64,000 bases of DNA from JACDCY01 sp964350145 (GCA_964350145.1 CAYGJL010000009.1:16153-80152), one strand, 5' to 3'. Shown: positions 7,999 through 16,746, counted from the first letter of the stretch. Notes: a model not told the origin generated them from the sequence alone. A program made the numbers and translations.

Positions 7999-9824
7999 TG
8001 GCTGAACACGAGACACACTCATTCGACGTGATCGTGGTCGGCGCCGGCGGGGCCGGCCTGCGCGCGGCGATCGAGGCGGCGGACAGGGGCGCGAAGGTCG
8101 GAGTGATCTGCAAGTCGCTGCTCGGCAAGGCGCACACCGTGATGGCCGAGGGTGGGATGGCCGCCGCGCTCGCGAACGTGGACGACCGCGACAACTGGCG
8201 CGTGCACTTCGCCGACACGATGCGCGGCGGGCAGTACCTCAACAACTGGCGCATGGCGGAGCTCCACGCCCGCGAAGCGCCGGACCGCGCGCGGGAGCTC
8301 GAGGCCTGGGGCGCGGTGTTCGACAGGACGGAGGACGGCCGTATCCTCCAGCGGAACTTCGGCGGGCACCGCTATCCGCGGCTCGCGCACGTCGGCGACC
8401 GCACCGGGCTGGAGATGATCCGCACTCTGCAGGACCATCTCATCCATCAGGCGGTGGACGTGCACATGGAGTGCACCGTGCTGGAGCTGCTCAAGGACGG
8501 AGACCGGATCGCCGGCGCCGTGGCGTACGAGCGCGAGCGCGGCCGCTTCAAGGTATTCAAGGCGCCGGCGGTCATCCTTGCGACCGGCGGAATCGGGCGC
8601 GCGTTCTCGATCACGAGCAACTCGTGGGAGTACACCGGCGACGGCCATTCACTCGCGTACGAGGTGGGGGCCGCGCTGCAGGACATGGAGTTCGTCCAGT
8701 TCCACCCCACCGGAATGGTGTGGCCGCCGAGCGTGCGCGGGATTCTCGTGACGGAAGGTGTGCGCGGCGACGGCGGCGTGCTGCGCAACAAGGACGGCAA
8801 GCGCTTCATGTTCGACGACATCCCGGAGAACTACCGCTCGCAGACCGCGGACAGCGAAGAGGAGGCGTGGCGCTACATCCAGGGCGACAAGAATGCCCGC
8901 CGCCCGCCCGAGCTACTGACCCGCGACCACGTCGCGCGCTGCATCATGCGCGAGGTGCGCGCGGGACGCGGCAGCCCGCACGGCGGAGTCTTCCTCGACA
9001 TCGCATGGGTGAAGGAGAAGATCCCGAACTCCAAGGACTACATCCGGAAGAAGCTTCCGAGCATGTACCACCAGTTCAAGCAGCTCGCGAACATTGACAT
9101 CACCGAGACGCCGATGGAGGTCGGCCCCACGACGCACTACATGATGGGCGGAATCCGCGTGGACGGTGACTCGCAGATGTCCACTGTGCCCGGACTGTTC
9201 GCCGCGGGCGAGTGCGCGGCGGGGCTGCACGGCGCGAACCGCCTGGGCGGCAACTCGCTATCGGATCTGGTGGTGTTCGGCAAGCGCGCCGGCGAATACG
9301 CGGCCGCGTACGCGCGCGACAACAGCGCGGTCAGCGTGGACGACCGCGAGGTGGATCGCGCGACGACGAACGCGCTGCGGCCGCTGGACGGCGCGAGCGC
9401 GGGCGGGCCCGCCGCGGACGGACCGTACCAGATTCAGCACGAGCTGCAGGAGTTCATGCAGGAGTTGGTCGGCATCGTGCGCCGCGAGGACGAGATCAAG
9501 TCAGCGCTCGACCGGATCGCTGCGCTCAAGGAGAGAGCGCCGGGCGTCACCGTTCCAGGGAATCGAGAGTACAACCCCGGCTGGCACACCGCGCTGGACC
9601 TGCGGAATCTGCTGTCCGTCGCAGAGGCGATCGCGCGCGCGGCGCTCGAGCGCAGGGAGAGCCGCGGCGGACATTTCCGCGACGATTACCCGGACAAGGA
9701 TCCCGAGTTCGCGAAGTTCAACATCGTGCTGCGCAAAGGCGATGACGGCTCCATGCAGGTGAGTCGGGAGAACATCCCGCCGCTCCCCGCGGAGCTGGCG
9801 CAGATCATCGAAGAGATGAAGTAG
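7998..9824 (+). CDS. sdhA: Succinate dehydrogenase flavoprotein subunit
   Basis: The catalytic 608-residue subunit, oxidising succinate to fumarate with covalently bound FAD (TCA cycle, complex II). Seen: the dinucleotide-binding GAGGAGLRAAIEA near the N-terminus; HTVMAEGGMAA around the flavinylation His; FVQFHPTGM with the active-site His; and GECAAGLHGANRLGGNSLSD in the FAD domain. The C-terminal helical and cap regions are complete. The start is ATG 7998, which shares its A with the sdhC stop. sdhB begins 7 bp after the stop. Related to fumarate reductase FrdA; three subunits with a five-helix anchor fit either direction. Confidence 0.96.
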   Translation: MAEHETHSFDVIVVGAGGAGLRAAIEAADRGAKVGVICKSLLGKAHTVMAEGGMAAALANVDDRDNWRVHFADTMRGGQYLNNWRMAELHAREAPDRARELEAWGAVFDRTEDGRILQRNFGGHRYPRLAHVGDRTGLEMIRTLQDHLIHQAVDVHMECTVLELLKDGDRIAGAVAYERERGRFKVFKAPAVILATGGIGRAFSITSNSWEYTGDGHSLAYEVGAALQDMEFVQFHPTGMVWPPSVRGILVTEGVRGDGGVLRNKDGKRFMFDDIPENYRSQTADSEEEAWRYIQGDKNARRPPELLTRDHVARCIMREVRAGRGSPHGGVFLDIAWVKEKIPNSKDYIRKKLPSMYHQFKQLANIDITETPMEVGPTTHYMMGGIRVDGDSQMSTVPGLFAAGECAAGLHGANRLGGNSLSDLVVFGKRAGEYAAAYARDNSAVSVDDREVDRATTNALRPLDGASAGGPAADGPYQIQHELQEFMQELVGIVRREDEIKSALDRIAALKERAPGVTVPGNREYNPGWHTALDLRNLLSVAEAIARAALERRESRGGHFRDDYPDKDPEFAKFNIVLRKGDDGSMQVSRENIPPLPAELAQIIEEMK

Positions 9825-9831
9825 AGGACGA

Positions 9832-10590
9832 ATGACACAGGCGACTTTCAGCATTTGGCGGGGAGACAGCAGCGGCGGCGCGCTCGTGGACTACGAGACC
9901 GACGTCTCCGAGGGCATGGTCGTGCTCGACGCCGTCCACCAGATCCAGGCTGACAAGGCCAACGACCTCGCGGTCCGCTGGAACTGCAAGGCCGGCAAGT
10001 GCGGATCGTGCTCGGCGGAAGTGAACGGCATGCCAAAGCTCATGTGCATGACGCGGATAGACGAGCTCGACCTGTCGAAGCCCGTCACGATCGAGCCGAT
10101 GCGCGCCTTTCCCGCGCTGCGCGACCTCGTGACCGACGTGTCATGGAATTTTCGCGTCAAAAAGAAGATCAAGCAGTTCACCCCCCGCCCGCCCGACGCG
10201 CCGGATGGAAGCTGGCGGATGCAGCAAAGCGACGTGGATCGCGTGCAGGAGTTCAGGAAGTGCATCGAGTGCTTTCTCTGCCAGGACGTGTGCCACGTCC
10301 TCCGCGATCACCACGAGCACGAGGAGTTCATCGGCCCGCGTTTCCTGGTGTACACGGCCGCGCTGGAGATGCACCCGCTGGACGTGGCCGACCGGGTGGA
10401 CGAGCTCAAGCAGGCGCACGGGATCGGCTACTGCAACATCACCAAGTGCTGCACCAAGGTTTGTCCGGAGCACATCACCATCACCGACAACGCGATCATT
10501 CCGTTGAAAGAGCGGGTGGTGGACCGGCACTACGATCCTTTTACGAAACTTGTCGGCCTCTTTCGACGGAAGCCGGACGAATCGAGGTAG
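9832..10590 (+). CDS. sdhB: Succinate dehydrogenase iron-sulfur subunit
   Basis: A 252-residue electron-transfer subunit between SdhA and the anchor. The N-terminal ferredoxin domain has the [2Fe-2S] motif CKAGKCGSC plus a later Cys (LMCMTRI). The C-terminal domain has CIECFLCQDVC for [4Fe-4S] and CCTKVCPEH contributing to [3Fe-4S] and [4Fe-4S] ligation. The start ATG has an AGAGGA Shine-Dalgarno. The stop TAG falls in the first bases of inverted repeat D, so the coding region ends inside the repeat. Confidence 0.95.
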   Translation: MTQATFSIWRGDSSGGALVDYETDVSEGMVVLDAVHQIQADKANDLAVRWNCKAGKCGSCSAEVNGMPKLMCMTRIDELDLSKPVTIEPMRAFPALRDLVTDVSWNFRVKKKIKQFTPRPPDAPDGSWRMQQSDVDRVQEFRKCIECFLCQDVCHVLRDHHEHEEFIGPRFLVYTAALEMHPLDVADRVDELKQAHGIGYCNITKCCTKVCPEHITITDNAIIPLKERVVDRHYDPFTKLVGLFRRKPDESR

Positions 10591-10733
10591 GTAGGAAACA
10601 GGGGAGCGTTGTGCGTTACCCGTTCTCGCGTCGTTCCGTAGGCGCGTAAGACGGAACCGCGGTACCGCCGTCACGTCCTAACGGGCGACGGTTTGACGGT
10701 TAACGCACAACGCTCCCCTTTTCCTCCCTACCT
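10585..10733. repeat. Inverted repeat D between convergent sdhB and DUF4349 gene
   Basis: The left arm 10585-10618 and the inverted right arm 10700-10733 match apart from one substitution and a 1-base indel. Each begins AGGTAGG and contains GGGGAGCGTTGTGCGTTA. Inside the arms both sides continue as loose 7-8 bp units with CGTT or CGTC. The element spans the convergent spacer and holds both stop codons, TAG 10588-10590 (sdhB) and TAG on the minus strand at 10730-10728. The hairpin may end transcription from both sides, but there is no clean U-tract. Confidence 0.93.
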
Positions 10734-11624
10734 TTTTCTCCAGTACTTCCGCCACACCAGGAATGCCGCCCCTGCGATTACCGCCGCGGGGATAATGACT
10801 CCCATCGCCGCGATCAACCCGGCGATGAACCGGACGAAGTTCCGCCACGCCGCCTTGAACGCCGCGACGATCGGATTGTCCCCCGCCCTTCCCAGTATCG
10901 GCTCGTCCTCGTGCACCAGCACCGTCAACGTGCTCATCGCCGCGCGCGTGCGCAGGTAGCGCAGCCGCCCTTCTGCCCGCTCGATCTCTTCCCGCACGCG
11001 CGCCAGCTCGCGCTCCACGGCCAGGACGTCCGCGAGTCGCGCGGTACGATTCGCGAGCAGCTGGATGAGTCGCTGCTCCAGCCGGCGCGCGTTCTCAACG
11101 CGCGCCGTCACGTCCACGAACTCTTCCCCGACGTCCTCGCTGGTAGAGTTTACCGATTCCACCTCGCCGATCGTCGCGAGCTTGTTGACCGCTTCGTCGT
11201 ACCTAGGCGCTGGGATCTTCAGCTCGAGCGTGGCCGAGCGGACGTTGTGCTCCCCGCCCTCGAACTGCGAGTTGGCGACGTGTCCGCCCAGGCTCGCGGC
11301 GAGCGCTCTCACCTTGTTGGCCGCCTCGTCGACGTTGTCCACCTCGACCGATGCGAAGCCGGTGCGGATGATCATGACCGGCGCGCCGGTGGTCCCGGTA
11401 TCGCCACTGGACGGACGCTGCGCCACTGGGGCCAGTCGGAGAACGCCCCCCGCCGCGCTGAACCCGTCGGCGGACGCAGGCGCGGGGGACGCCGAGGGCG
11501 GGCTCTCCGCGGACTGCTCGGTCGTGGCCGCGTCGGCCCCGACTTTCATGGTGGATCCGCGATCCGGCTGGTCGCACGCAATCAACCCCGCCGCTGCCGC
11601 AAGAAATCCAAAGTACAGTCGCAT
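10728..11624 (-). CDS. DUF4349 domain lipoprotein
   Basis: A 298-residue protein with a lipoprotein signal peptide: a hydrophobic N-terminus then lipobox GLIAC. Residues about 85-260 match DUF4349: an MIIRTGFASVEVDNVDEA start, a VTARVENARRLEQRL coiled coil, and VERELARVREEIERAEGRLRYL. A C-terminal TM helix follows at about 265-292, ending in a basic tail. It is probably tethered by the lipid and spans a membrane. The function of DUF4349 is not established. The stop lies in repeat D. Confidence 0.87.
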   Translation of the reverse strand: MRLYFGFLAAAAGLIACDQPDRGSTMKVGADAATTEQSAESPPSASPAPASADGFSAAGGVLRLAPVAQRPSSGDTGTTGAPVMIIRTGFASVEVDNVDEAANKVRALAASLGGHVANSQFEGGEHNVRSATLELKIPAPRYDEAVNKLATIGEVESVNSTSEDVGEEFVDVTARVENARRLEQRLIQLLANRTARLADVLAVERELARVREEIERAEGRLRYLRTRAAMSTLTVLVHEDEPILGRAGDNPIVAAFKAAWRNFVRFIAGLIAAMGVIIPAAVIAGAAFLVWRKYWRKR

Positions 11625-11709
11625 CCGGGCTCCGATCGTCTAGGGGAAAGGGCGCACTCCGCCCCGCTTCCTGGGACGCAGCCGCCACCCAAATTTGCAC
11701 AGTTGCAAC

Positions 11710-11874
11710 TGCGAACTGAGGACTGTGCGGCCTCAGGACTAACGGCCATCGCGGATCGGCGATTAATCGAGGACCGAGGATCGCGGAATACTTCTCTCAG
11801 CAATCCTCAATTAGTCGCCGATCGTCGATAGTAGTTAGTCCTGAGGCCGCAAGGGTTCGCAATCCTCAGTCGCA
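11710..11874. repeat. Long palindromic repeat C1 upstream of tRNA-Ser(GCU)
   Basis: An imperfect inverted repeat with arms of about 64-74 bp (left 11710-11773, right 11800-11873) and an apical loop of about 26 bp. The shared core TGCGGCCTCAGGACTAA occurs in each arm, flanked outside by heptamer-like GGACTNN units and inside by GATCGGCGATTAATCGAGG. Three related copies lie near 24.5, 37.0 and 44.7 kb. The spacer 11625-11918 holds this repeat, the tRNA promoter and nothing else recognisable. Confidence 0.94.
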
Positions 11875-11880
11875 CCAATG

Positions 11881-11909
11881 TTGAGACGGCCTCTCCATTC
11901 GACTATCTT
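11881..11909 (+). promoter_or_regulatory. Sigma70-like promoter of tRNA-Ser(GCU)
   Basis: TTGAGA (11881-11886), a 17-bp spacer and TATCTT (11904-11909), ten bases before the mature tRNA. The same TATCTT -10 word recurs before prs, rpsF and tRNA-Ser(UGA), which supports a local -10 consensus. Confidence 0.72.
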
Positions 11910-11918
11910 TAAAGATTG

Positions 11919-12008
11919 GGAGAGATGGCCGAGAGGCTGAAGGCACCGGTTTGCTAAACCGGCATACGGGGTCAACCTGTATCGAGGGTTCGAATCCCTC
12001 TCTCTCCG
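11919..12008 (+). tRNA. tRNA-Ser(GCU)
   Basis: Acceptor GGAGAGA pairs with TCTCTCC (12001-12007), discriminator G. The D-arm is GCC...GGC. The anticodon stem CCGGT/ACCGG carries loop TTGCTAA, anticodon GCT. A long class II variable arm (ATACGGGGTCAACCTGTATC) and T-arm GAGGG-TTCGAAT-CCCTC complete it. CCA is not encoded. A hairpin terminator follows. Confidence 0.96.
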
Positions 12009-12015
12009 TTTTTGG

Positions 12016-12039
12016 GGTCCGCGAGCGCGGGCCTTTTTC
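12016..12039 (+). terminator. Rho-independent terminator of tRNA-Ser(GCU)
   Basis: GGTCCGCG (12016-12023) pairs with CGCGGGCC (12026-12033) with one G-U; the loop is tight. Five T follow (12034-12038). It sits 8 bases after the tRNA end. Confidence 0.8.
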
Positions 12040-12103
12040 TATTGAAGCCGCGCGCGCCTCTCAATCGTCATACTTTGGTCACTCACCAGTCGTGGAGGTA
12101 GAT

Positions 12104-12829
12104 ATGACAGGATTGCAGGCACACAATCGCCGGGAGTTCGTGGGCCGGCTCGCGACCACCGCCGTCGCGGTTGGGATCGGCGCAGTCGGGACGCCGGGCG
12201 TGCTCGACGCGGAAGAGATCAAGGCGATACGCGCCGCCACCGGGCCCGGGCCGGAAGTGAAGCCGGACAACAGCTGGCTCCAGGGGATCAAAGGCAACCA
12301 CGCCCAGATCTTCGACATGCCAACTCCCAACGGCGGATTTCCGCTGCTGCACGTGCGCAACTACATGCACACGTACCGCACCGCGTTCGAGATGACCTAC
12401 CCGCACGTGCTCGCGATCGTCGGACTGTACGGCTTCACGACCCCGATGGCGTTCAACGACGCGATGTGGGCCAAGTACCGTCTGGGCGCGGCATCCGGAG
12501 TCAATGACCGCGTCACGAAAACCGCCGCCACGACGAACGTCTTCGCCGCGGCGCCCGAAGGAGAGTTCCTCGGCGCGGAAGCGCGGATCGACATCCCCGG
12601 AGACGCGAGCATGGCGGCGCTGCAAGCGCTCGGCACCAGATTCATCGTCTGTAACAACGCGATCAACTTCTGGGTTGGCCGGATCGCCGCGGCGGTGAAC
12701 AAGCCGGCCGCCGAGATCCGCTCCGAGCTCGAGGCGAACATGCTGCCGCGGATCACGATCGTACCGGCCATGGTCATCGCGATGAATCAGGCCCAGGCGG
12801 AAGGCGCGAGCTACATGTACCTGGCTTGA
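12104..12829 (+). CDS. Tat-signal exported protein of unknown function
   Basis: A 241-residue protein starting at ATG 12104, fixed by GGAGG five bases upstream. The N-terminus has a twin-arginine signal NRREFVGRLATTAVAVGIG with a likely cleavage after the Ala-rich stretch, so it is probably exported folded to the periplasm. The mature part contains HVRNYMHTYRTAFEM and FIVCNNAINFWVGRI; the latter resembles the intracellular sulfur/DsrE-like pattern of a Cys after a hydrophobic strand. That likeness is weak and no function is assigned. The stop TGA overlaps the TTG of the next gene. Confidence 0.82.
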   Translation: MTGLQAHNRREFVGRLATTAVAVGIGAVGTPGVLDAEEIKAIRAATGPGPEVKPDNSWLQGIKGNHAQIFDMPTPNGGFPLLHVRNYMHTYRTAFEMTYPHVLAIVGLYGFTTPMAFNDAMWAKYRLGAASGVNDRVTKTAATTNVFAAAPEGEFLGAEARIDIPGDASMAALQALGTRFIVCNNAINFWVGRIAAAVNKPAAEIRSELEANMLPRITIVPAMVIAMNQAQAEGASYMYLA

Positions 12830-13647
12830 AGATCCATCGGGTTCGGGAGCAACGCCTGGCGCGAGGGCTGACGACCCGCTTGTGGGTAGTCCTGCCGGCG
12901 CTGCTGCTCGCGTGCGCGTTGTTCCCGGAGCCGGCGGAAGCCCAGGTCCTCAGGCGCGTCGTGGATTCCCTCCAGCTGTCGGGGCGAGTGGTCTATGAGT
13001 TTCGCGCGCGCAGCGACCGCCTGGTCGAGGTGGCGGTGCGCACTTCTGACGGATCCTCTGAAATAGTGTCGGCCCCGATCTCGCCGGACAGCGCGGAGGA
13101 TTGGACGAGCGCGTTATCCGCCGAGGCGGCGGCCGGCGCCCGCCGCGGCGGATCGGAAACGCTGCTCCTGCAACAGGCGCTGCTCGCCGCGCGATCCGAT
13201 ACCGTGCCCGGCGCGTTCGTCCTGTTCGTCTCGGACACCGCGTTCGCGCAAATCGGCGTGACCGTCGGGACGGCCGAGCTACGGAGATTCGTCCAGCTCC
13301 TGAATTCCGCGGCGAGCGTGGCCAAGCACCTGCCTGCTCGTGAGTTTGGCGCGCGAGCACCGCTCCGGACCAGCGGAGCAATCCCCATCCCTGAGACTCA
13401 ACAGGTCCCCTACCCGAAGGCGTTGCGAGAAATGAGAATGACCGGCGAGGTGCGGGCCCGCTTCATCGTCGACAGCTTGGGTCGCGTCCGGCCGGGGACG
13501 TTCAAGGTGCTTTTTTCGAATCATTCGGAATTCAGTGAAGCGGTTCGAACACACTCGCGTAGCTTCCGATTCATTCCGGCGATGGTCGACCGCCAACCGG
13601 TTAGCCAAATGGTCGCGCAGAGTTTCATCTTCAACGTTCGGTTCTAG
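12826..13647 (+). CDS. Periplasmic protein with TonB C-terminal-like domain
   Basis: 273 residues. A basic N-terminus and hydrophobic stretch (LWVVLPALLLACALF) ending in AEAQ form a signal peptide. The last ~90 residues fit the TonB C-terminal fold: VPYPKALREMRMTGEVRARFIVDSLGRV, then FRFIPAMVDRQPVSQMVAQSFIFNVRF. There is no proline-rich spacer as in classic TonB, so it is more likely a periplasmic energy-transducer-like protein than the TonB of ExbBD. Start TTG 12826 overlaps the previous stop; a later TTG near 12880 is possible. The exact start is uncertain. Confidence 0.72.
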   Translation: MKIHRVREQRLARGLTTRLWVVLPALLLACALFPEPAEAQVLRRVVDSLQLSGRVVYEFRARSDRLVEVAVRTSDGSSEIVSAPISPDSAEDWTSALSAEAAAGARRGGSETLLLQQALLAARSDTVPGAFVLFVSDTAFAQIGVTVGTAELRRFVQLLNSAASVAKHLPAREFGARAPLRTSGAIPIPETQQVPYPKALREMRMTGEVRARFIVDSLGRVRPGTFKVLFSNHSEFSEAVRTHSRSFRFIPAMVDRQPVSQMVAQSFIFNVRF

Positions 13648-13710
13648 CCGGCTTCGGCGGCCGCCCACCGACGCCTAAACGCCTCTTCCGACTCATCACC
13701 GAGCGAAAAA

Positions 13711-15159
13711 ATCGACGCCTCGACCAACCCACGCCTCCGCTTCGCCCCGTCCCCCACTGGCTATCTCCACGTCGGAGGCGCGCGAACCGCGCTATTCAAC
13801 TGGCTCTGGGCGCGCAAGCACGGCGGCAAGATGCTGCTGCGCATCGAGGATACCGACAAGGCACGCAGCACCGCGGAAAGCACCCGCGCGATCTTCGAGG
13901 GACTCGGCTGGCTCGGGCTCGACTGGGACAGCGAAGTCGTGCACCAGGGCGCGAACCTCGCGCGGCATCAGGACGACGTGCGCCGCCTGCTCGACAGCGG
14001 CACAGCGTACCGCTGCTTTTGCACTCCCGCGGAGCTGGACGCGCGGCGGAAGGAAGCGGACGCGCGCAAGGAGAGCTTCAAGTACGACCGCCGCTGTGAC
14101 CGGCTGAGCGCGGACGAAGTGAGCGCGCGCGTAGCCGGCGGCGAGCAGTTCGTCGTTCGCTTCCGCGTGCCCGACGGAACCACGGAGTGGGACGACCTCG
14201 TGCACGGCACGATCGCCTTCCCCAACAAGGACGTGGACGATTTCGTCGCGCTCCGCTCCGACGAGACGCCGATCTACAATCTCGCGGTCGTCTCCGACGA
14301 CGTGGCGATGGGCATCACGCTCGTGATGCGCGGCGACGACCACATCTCCAACACGCCGAAGCAGATCATGCTGTACCGCGCGCTTGGCGAGCCCGTCCCA
14401 CAGTTCGGGCATCTGCCGATGATTCACGGGATGGACGGCAAGAAGCTGAGCAAGCGGCATGGCGCGACAGCGGTGGGCGACTACCAGCACCTCGGCATAG
14501 TGCCCGAAGCGATGGTGAATTTCCTCGCGCTGCTCGGCTGGTCTCCCGGCGGCGACCGCGAGATCATGACGCTCGAAGAGATGATCGAGCTGTTCTCGGC
14601 GGACGGCCTGCAGAAAAAAGCAGCGGTGTTCGACACGCAGAAGCTGGAATGGATGAACGGCCAGTATCTGTCGTCCTTGCCGCTGGAAAAGCTCGAGCCG
14701 CGCGTGACTCCCGCACTGGTCGCCGCCGGGCTTGGTACCGCGGACCAGCTCCGCGGTGATCGATACATGGCGCTGCTGGAGCTGCTGCGCGTTCGCGCGC
14801 GAACGATCCACGACGTCGTGCGGCAGGCCACGCCTTACCTCTCGGACGCAATTACGTACGACCCTGACGCGGTGGCGAAATCATGGAAGGATCCCGCCGA
14901 AGCCGCCGCGCTGCTGCAAGCCGCACGCGACAAGCTGGACGCGACGGCGGAATGGACGGCCGAGGCTCTCGAAGCCGCGCTGCGCATGCTCGCGGACGAG
15001 CGCGGCACGACGGCCGGCAAGATCTTCCAGCCCATGCGCGTAGCCCTGACCGGAATGAGCGTGAGCCCCGGCATTTTTGACGTGTTGCTCGCCCTCGGCC
15101 GGGAAAAATCCCTGAGCCGAATGCAATCCGCGATTGCGCGACTTGCGCCCGATAGTTGA
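13711..15159 (+). CDS. gltX: Glutamyl-tRNA synthetase (apparent non-canonical start)
   Basis: Charges tRNA-Glu with glutamate in the cytoplasm. The class I HIGH signature FAPSPTGYLHVGGARTALF starts at 13741, and the KMSKS variant GKKLSKRHG lies near the middle; total length of about 482 residues is normal. The reading frame is open from the previous gene's stop at 13647, but contains no ATG, GTG or TTG before the HIGH motif; the first ATG (13831) would delete the signature. ATC 13711 is the only near-cognate codon at the expected place, so the start given is inferred. A local sequence error is the main alternative. Confidence 0.88.
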   Translation: MDASTNPRLRFAPSPTGYLHVGGARTALFNWLWARKHGGKMLLRIEDTDKARSTAESTRAIFEGLGWLGLDWDSEVVHQGANLARHQDDVRRLLDSGTAYRCFCTPAELDARRKEADARKESFKYDRRCDRLSADEVSARVAGGEQFVVRFRVPDGTTEWDDLVHGTIAFPNKDVDDFVALRSDETPIYNLAVVSDDVAMGITLVMRGDDHISNTPKQIMLYRALGEPVPQFGHLPMIHGMDGKKLSKRHGATAVGDYQHLGIVPEAMVNFLALLGWSPGGDREIMTLEEMIELFSADGLQKKAAVFDTQKLEWMNGQYLSSLPLEKLEPRVTPALVAAGLGTADQLRGDRYMALLELLRVRARTIHDVVRQATPYLSDAITYDPDAVAKSWKDPAEAAALLQAARDKLDATAEWTAEALEAALRMLADERGTTAGKIFQPMRVALTGMSVSPGIFDVLLALGREKSLSRMQSAIARLAPDS

Positions 15160-15249
15160 CCCGCGCCACAGTGATGCGCAGATTATCCGCAGTTTGCCGG
15201 CTCCGATGAGGCACGCTCGTCGCTGACGCCGCCCCCGCAGGGAGACTAC

Positions 15250-15900
15250 ATGTCCGAACCGTTGACAAGCCTCGAGAACTCCGTCTACCAGTATCTCCTG
15301 GACTTCACGGCAGAAAACACGTACCAGCCGAGCATCCGTGACATCGGAGCACGGTTCAAGATCAAGTCCACCAAAACCGTTTCCGACCTGCTGCAGTCGC
15401 TGACGCGAAAGGGGTACATCGAGCGGGATCCCGCGCGATCGAGGGGCGTGCGGCTGCTCGGCTTCGCCGGCGCGATCAACACCCAGCCAGTGCCGTACTA
15501 CGGCAGGATCAATGCGACCGAACCGGCGCTCACACCCGACAACCGTGAAGGATTCATCACGGTGGATCGCCGCTTCCTTCCGAGTAACGACACCTTCATG
15601 CTTCGAGCGAAGGGCGAGGCGATGGTCGGCCGCGGGATCAACGACGGCGATTATCTGCTGATCAATCCGTCCGGGAACCCCGCGGAGCGCGACATGGTCG
15701 CGGTGCGCATGGGCGCCGACGCGACGATCCGCACGTACACGCGGAAGAACGGGTCAGTGGTGCTGCAGCCCGCGAACATCTCGGAAAAGGACATCGTGTT
15801 GGAGCCGGGCGCGGATTCTCACGTGATCGGGATCGTGTGCGGCGTCTTCCGGCCGTTCTGCGACAACCCGCCGATGCCGAGGGCGACACTCACCTCGTAA
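15250..15900 (+). CDS. lexA: LexA-family repressor, apparently protease-dead
   Basis: 216 residues: winged-helix DNA-binding domain (2-72, ending RSRGVRLL as in LexA), then an S24-type C-terminal domain (80-205). Start ATG has a GGGAGAC Shine-Dalgarno. Aligned by eye to E. coli LexA, the self-cleavage chemistry is missing: the Ser of SGMSM is Ala124 (KGEAM), the Lys of VTVKR is Arg161 (ATIRT), and the Ala-Gly cleavage pair is Ala89-Thr90. It should still fold, dimerise and bind DNA, but should not cleave itself with RecA. It may be a stable repressor rather than an SOS switch. It lies 90 bp after gltX and has its own terminator. Confidence 0.88.
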   Translation: MSEPLTSLENSVYQYLLDFTAENTYQPSIRDIGARFKIKSTKTVSDLLQSLTRKGYIERDPARSRGVRLLGFAGAINTQPVPYYGRINATEPALTPDNREGFITVDRRFLPSNDTFMLRAKGEAMVGRGINDGDYLLINPSGNPAERDMVAVRMGADATIRTYTRKNGSVVLQPANISEKDIVLEPGADSHVIGIVCGVFRPFCDNPPMPRATLTS

Positions 15901-15903
15901 CGG

Positions 15904-16746
15904 TCAGTTCGTTCCGGACCCGTCTCGAGCGGGGGCCTCTGGCTCCCGCTCTTTTTGTTGCTGCCGTTGCTCCGCGCGCTCGCGCTCCTTCCGCAACCGC
16001 AGATTGCGCACTGCGGTCTTGAACTCGTTCTCGTTGATCGAGCGTTGCGCATGGAAGGCAATGTCGCGCTGCATGTAATTGATCTGCCGCTCACGCTGAG
16101 ACGTGATCGGATTGGCCTGCACGTTGATCGGCAGCAACGCGAGCAGCGCCGTGGGGATGGACACCGGCCCCAGGCGAATTGCGCGCTGATCAATTCCCCA
16201 CTTCTGACCGTTGCGCTCGACGGTCCAGTCGGTCGGATCGCGGCGCGGTCCGAGCGCCAGCACCGAATCGGTGATGCGCCCAACGTCGGCGCGGATCGCG
16301 TCGTCGATGACCTGGGCCGTTGTGCGCGGAGCGACGAGTATCCTCCCGGGCCGAGCCCACACCTCGGGCCCGGTGTACGACGGCCGCACGCCGCGTGTCG
16401 GCCCGCCGCCGCCGACTAGCGGTCCTGTTCCGGTAACGGGCGCGGCCGCGGCCGCCGCGGGAGCAGACGGAATACGGTCCAGGGTCACGGTCGGCGCGAC
16501 CAGCGCTGGAGCCGGCACCGCCGTGACCGGGCTGCCGTCGCCGCCTCTGCGGCCGGCCACGGCGGGACCCGTGCCGCGCGGAATCGACAGGAAGCCGATC
16601 CGCTCGACGGGAACTGCCGCTGCCTTTTCCCGGGGGTACAGCCAACTGAACCGCGAGGGCACGTGCAGCGACTGCACAATCACGACACCCACCACCACGT
16701 GCGCGGCGAGGGAGACGAGAACGGCAGGCGAGAACCGGCGCTTCAC
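15904..16746 (-). CDS. Membrane-anchored TonB-like protein of unknown function
   Basis: 280 residues. One N-terminal TM helix (about 6-26, VLVSLAAHVVVGVVIVQSL) follows a basic start, as in TonB-type anchors. A Pro/Ala/Gly-rich linker (about 60-130) suggests a periplasm-spanning segment. The C-terminal half has no recognised domain and ends in an Arg/Glu/Gln-rich coiled region. Start GTG 16746 overlaps the stop of the upstream aminotransferase (GTGA). The gene ends 3 bp from the convergent lexA homologue, whose terminator lies inside this coding region. Confidence 0.72.
   Translation of the reverse strand: MKRRFSPAVLVSLAAHVVVGVVIVQSLHVPSRFSWLYPREKAAAVPVERIGFLSIPRGTGPAVAGRRGGDGSPVTAVPAPALVAPTVTLDRIPSAPAAAAAAPVTGTGPLVGGGGPTRGVRPSYTGPEVWARPGRILVAPRTTAQVIDDAIRADVGRITDSVLALGPRRDPTDWTVERNGQKWGIDQRAIRLGPVSIPTALLALLPINVQANPITSQRERQINYMQRDIAFHAQRSINENEFKTAVRNLRLRKERERAEQRQQQKEREPEAPARDGSGTN
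15927..15956 (+). terminator. Rho-independent terminator after the lexA homologue
   Basis: GAGCGGGGG (15927-15935), loop of seven, CTCCCGCTC (15943-15951), then TTTTT. The stem is 9 bp with one G-U. It lies within the 3' end of the convergent gene. Confidence 0.8.
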
